From assembly GCA_013286835.1 (NCBI GenBank), contig JABDEZ010000006.1, forward strand, positions 1 through 41,917: a stretch of 41,917 nucleotides of DNA, in the 5' to 3' direction. This DNA is from Bacteroidota bacterium. GTDB taxonomy: Bacteria; Bacteroidota; Bacteroidia; Chitinophagales; Chitinophagaceae. Shown in pieces: positions 41,308 through 41,917 of this stretch; position 1 is the first letter of the stretch; each line of letters starts with the position of its first letter. Under the pieces are notes generated by a model. That model made no database searches. It was not told where the DNA came from and was given only the letters and a program-made list of their open reading frames with translations. A program made the position numbers and the translations under genes.

Positions 41308-41917
41308 TTATCTTATTAAAGTTACATCACCTTTCCAGTCTATGGGGCTGCCGTTGTCGCAAACAGCATCCATGGCATAGATATAAGTATCGGGTACCGG
41401 TTTTGCTCCATTAAATGTTCCATCCCATCCACTGTGTTCATCGTTGAGCTGTATATCGTCACGTTCAAAGACAAGTTGTCCCCACCTGTTATAGATGCGG
41501 AAAGACTTCACCACTTTTATACCGATACCCCTGGGATAGAAGACATCATTTTGTCCATCGCCGTTGGGTGTAAAGGTGTTTGGGATAAAGACCTGGCTTT
41601 TATCGCACAGTACATCTATAATAACATGAGCAGAATCCTGGCAGCCATACTGGTTAGTAGCTGTTACATTGAACTGCGTGGTTTGCTGCATGGTGGCTAT
41701 GGGGTCAGTACAATTATCGCAGTTGAGCAGATCTGCATGGTCCCAGAGGAAGGAAACAATGTTTGGCCCATAAGCCTGCAGGTTTACTTTAGAGCCTGCA
41801 GTTACTGTAGTGCCGCCTAGTGCAGTAACCTTTGGTAATGGGTTTACGATGACGTTTACAAAGTTGGTATCGGGAATGCAGCTTGCAGTTTTAGCTATGG
41901 CCAGGTAAGTAGTGCTG
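41308..41917 (-). CDS. Giant PKD/CHU_C surface protein, copy 3, 5'-truncated by window edge
   Basis: The reading frame is open from the window edge to a stop at 41308; about 202 residues are seen. It starts inside the second Ig-like module, continues through the third (KVTALGGTTVTAGS) and ends in a CHU_C domain (NTFTPNGDGQNDVFYPRGIG, WKGDVTLIR). An ATG at 41691 lies inside a conserved module and is not the start. The final residues (GSPIDWKGDVTLIR) resemble copy 1 more than copy 2, while the DNA upstream is identical to copy 2. It sits 46 bases upstream of copy 2 on the same strand. Confidence 0.9.
   Translation of the reverse strand, partial: STTYLAIAKTASCIPDTNFVNVIVNPLPKVTALGGTTVTAGSKVNLQAYGPNIVSFLWDHADLLNCDNCTDPIATMQQTTQFNVTATNQYGCQDSAHVIIDVLCDKSQVFIPNTFTPNGDGQNDVFYPRGIGIKVVKSFRIYNRWGQLVFERDDIQLNDEHSGWDGTFNGAKPVPDTYIYAMDAVCDNGSPIDWKGDVTLIR
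41394..41917 (-). repeat. Near-identical tract shared with copy 2 (second member)
   Basis: Partner of 36791-37314: no gaps, two differences, and identity from 41450 to the window edge. The identity ends sharply about 86 bases before the stop codon of copy 3. Confidence 0.9.

Noticed and set aside
36831-41820. Two matching 128-residue plus-strand frames (36831-37217 and 41434-41820)
   Set aside because: They are antisense to the CHU_C coding regions and match each other only because the underlying DNA is duplicated. Their composition is not protein-like and they have no start context.
32104-41917. CRISPR or other short-repeat array
   Set aside because: The regular spacing comes from PKD protein repeats of about 85 codons; the DNA repeats are diverged and in frame.

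Overview
This window comes from the chromosome of a member of the Bacteroidota, most likely a Chitinophagaceae-like bacterium (inference). The lineage signs are large PKD-repeat proteins ending in gliding/T9SS type B (CHU_C) sorting domains, two proteins with type A sorting tails, a PorX response regulator with a PglZ domain, a PorG-like DUF6089 protein beside nadK, PorT-family beta-barrels, DUF2911, and several candidate TAnnTTTG promoters. No tRNA, rRNA, CRISPR array, transposase or prophage gene was seen. No gap between genes exceeds about 300 bases.

Layout. 1-1864 (minus): 3'-truncated folB and a haem-motif/YVTN-propeller lipoprotein. 2013-5315 (plus): POTRA outer-membrane protein, nadK and the PorG-like protein. 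5333-8379 (minus): an OmpR-family response regulator, its histidine kinase and, upstream, a small T9SS-exported protein; periodic TGTTA boxes lie before both the kinase and the exported gene. 8648-9100: GNAT acetyltransferase. 9266-10825: porX. 10872-12408: tandem paralogous outer-membrane barrels. 12637-13155: DUF1648 membrane protein with a non-ATG start. 13237-16395: MoxR ATPase and a large exported helical-repeat protein. 16458-17191: orphan ParA split by a frameshift. 17412-17762: two very small genes. 17801-18274: YkuK-type RNase H-like protein. 18485-18988: DUF2911 protein. 19120-22327: flavin-reductase-like protein and paaA, paaB, paaC, without paaD or paaE. 22392-25428: GT2 and GT-C-like glycosyltransferases. 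25524-27410: htpG. 27570-30332: LamG/Ig-like T9SS substrate. 30341-32049 (minus): M23 peptidase and two SnoaL/NTF2-like proteins. 32104-41917 (minus): three tandem giant PKD/CHU_C adhesin-like genes, the last cut by the window edge.

Main themes. One is protein export and the cell surface: PorX and PorG belong to the type IX secretion machinery or its control, and at least five genes here encode likely substrates. The other is regulation and genome change: a putative OmpR-type operator shared by a two-component operon and its neighbouring exported gene, a near-identical tract between two giant adhesin genes that ends abruptly (gene conversion or recent duplication), a strong hairpin inside the paa operon, and a broken ParA gene. 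The most novel-looking signals are the TGTTA box system (7488-8503) and the adhesin conversion tract (36791-37314 against 41394-41917). Everything was read by eye; no database search was run.
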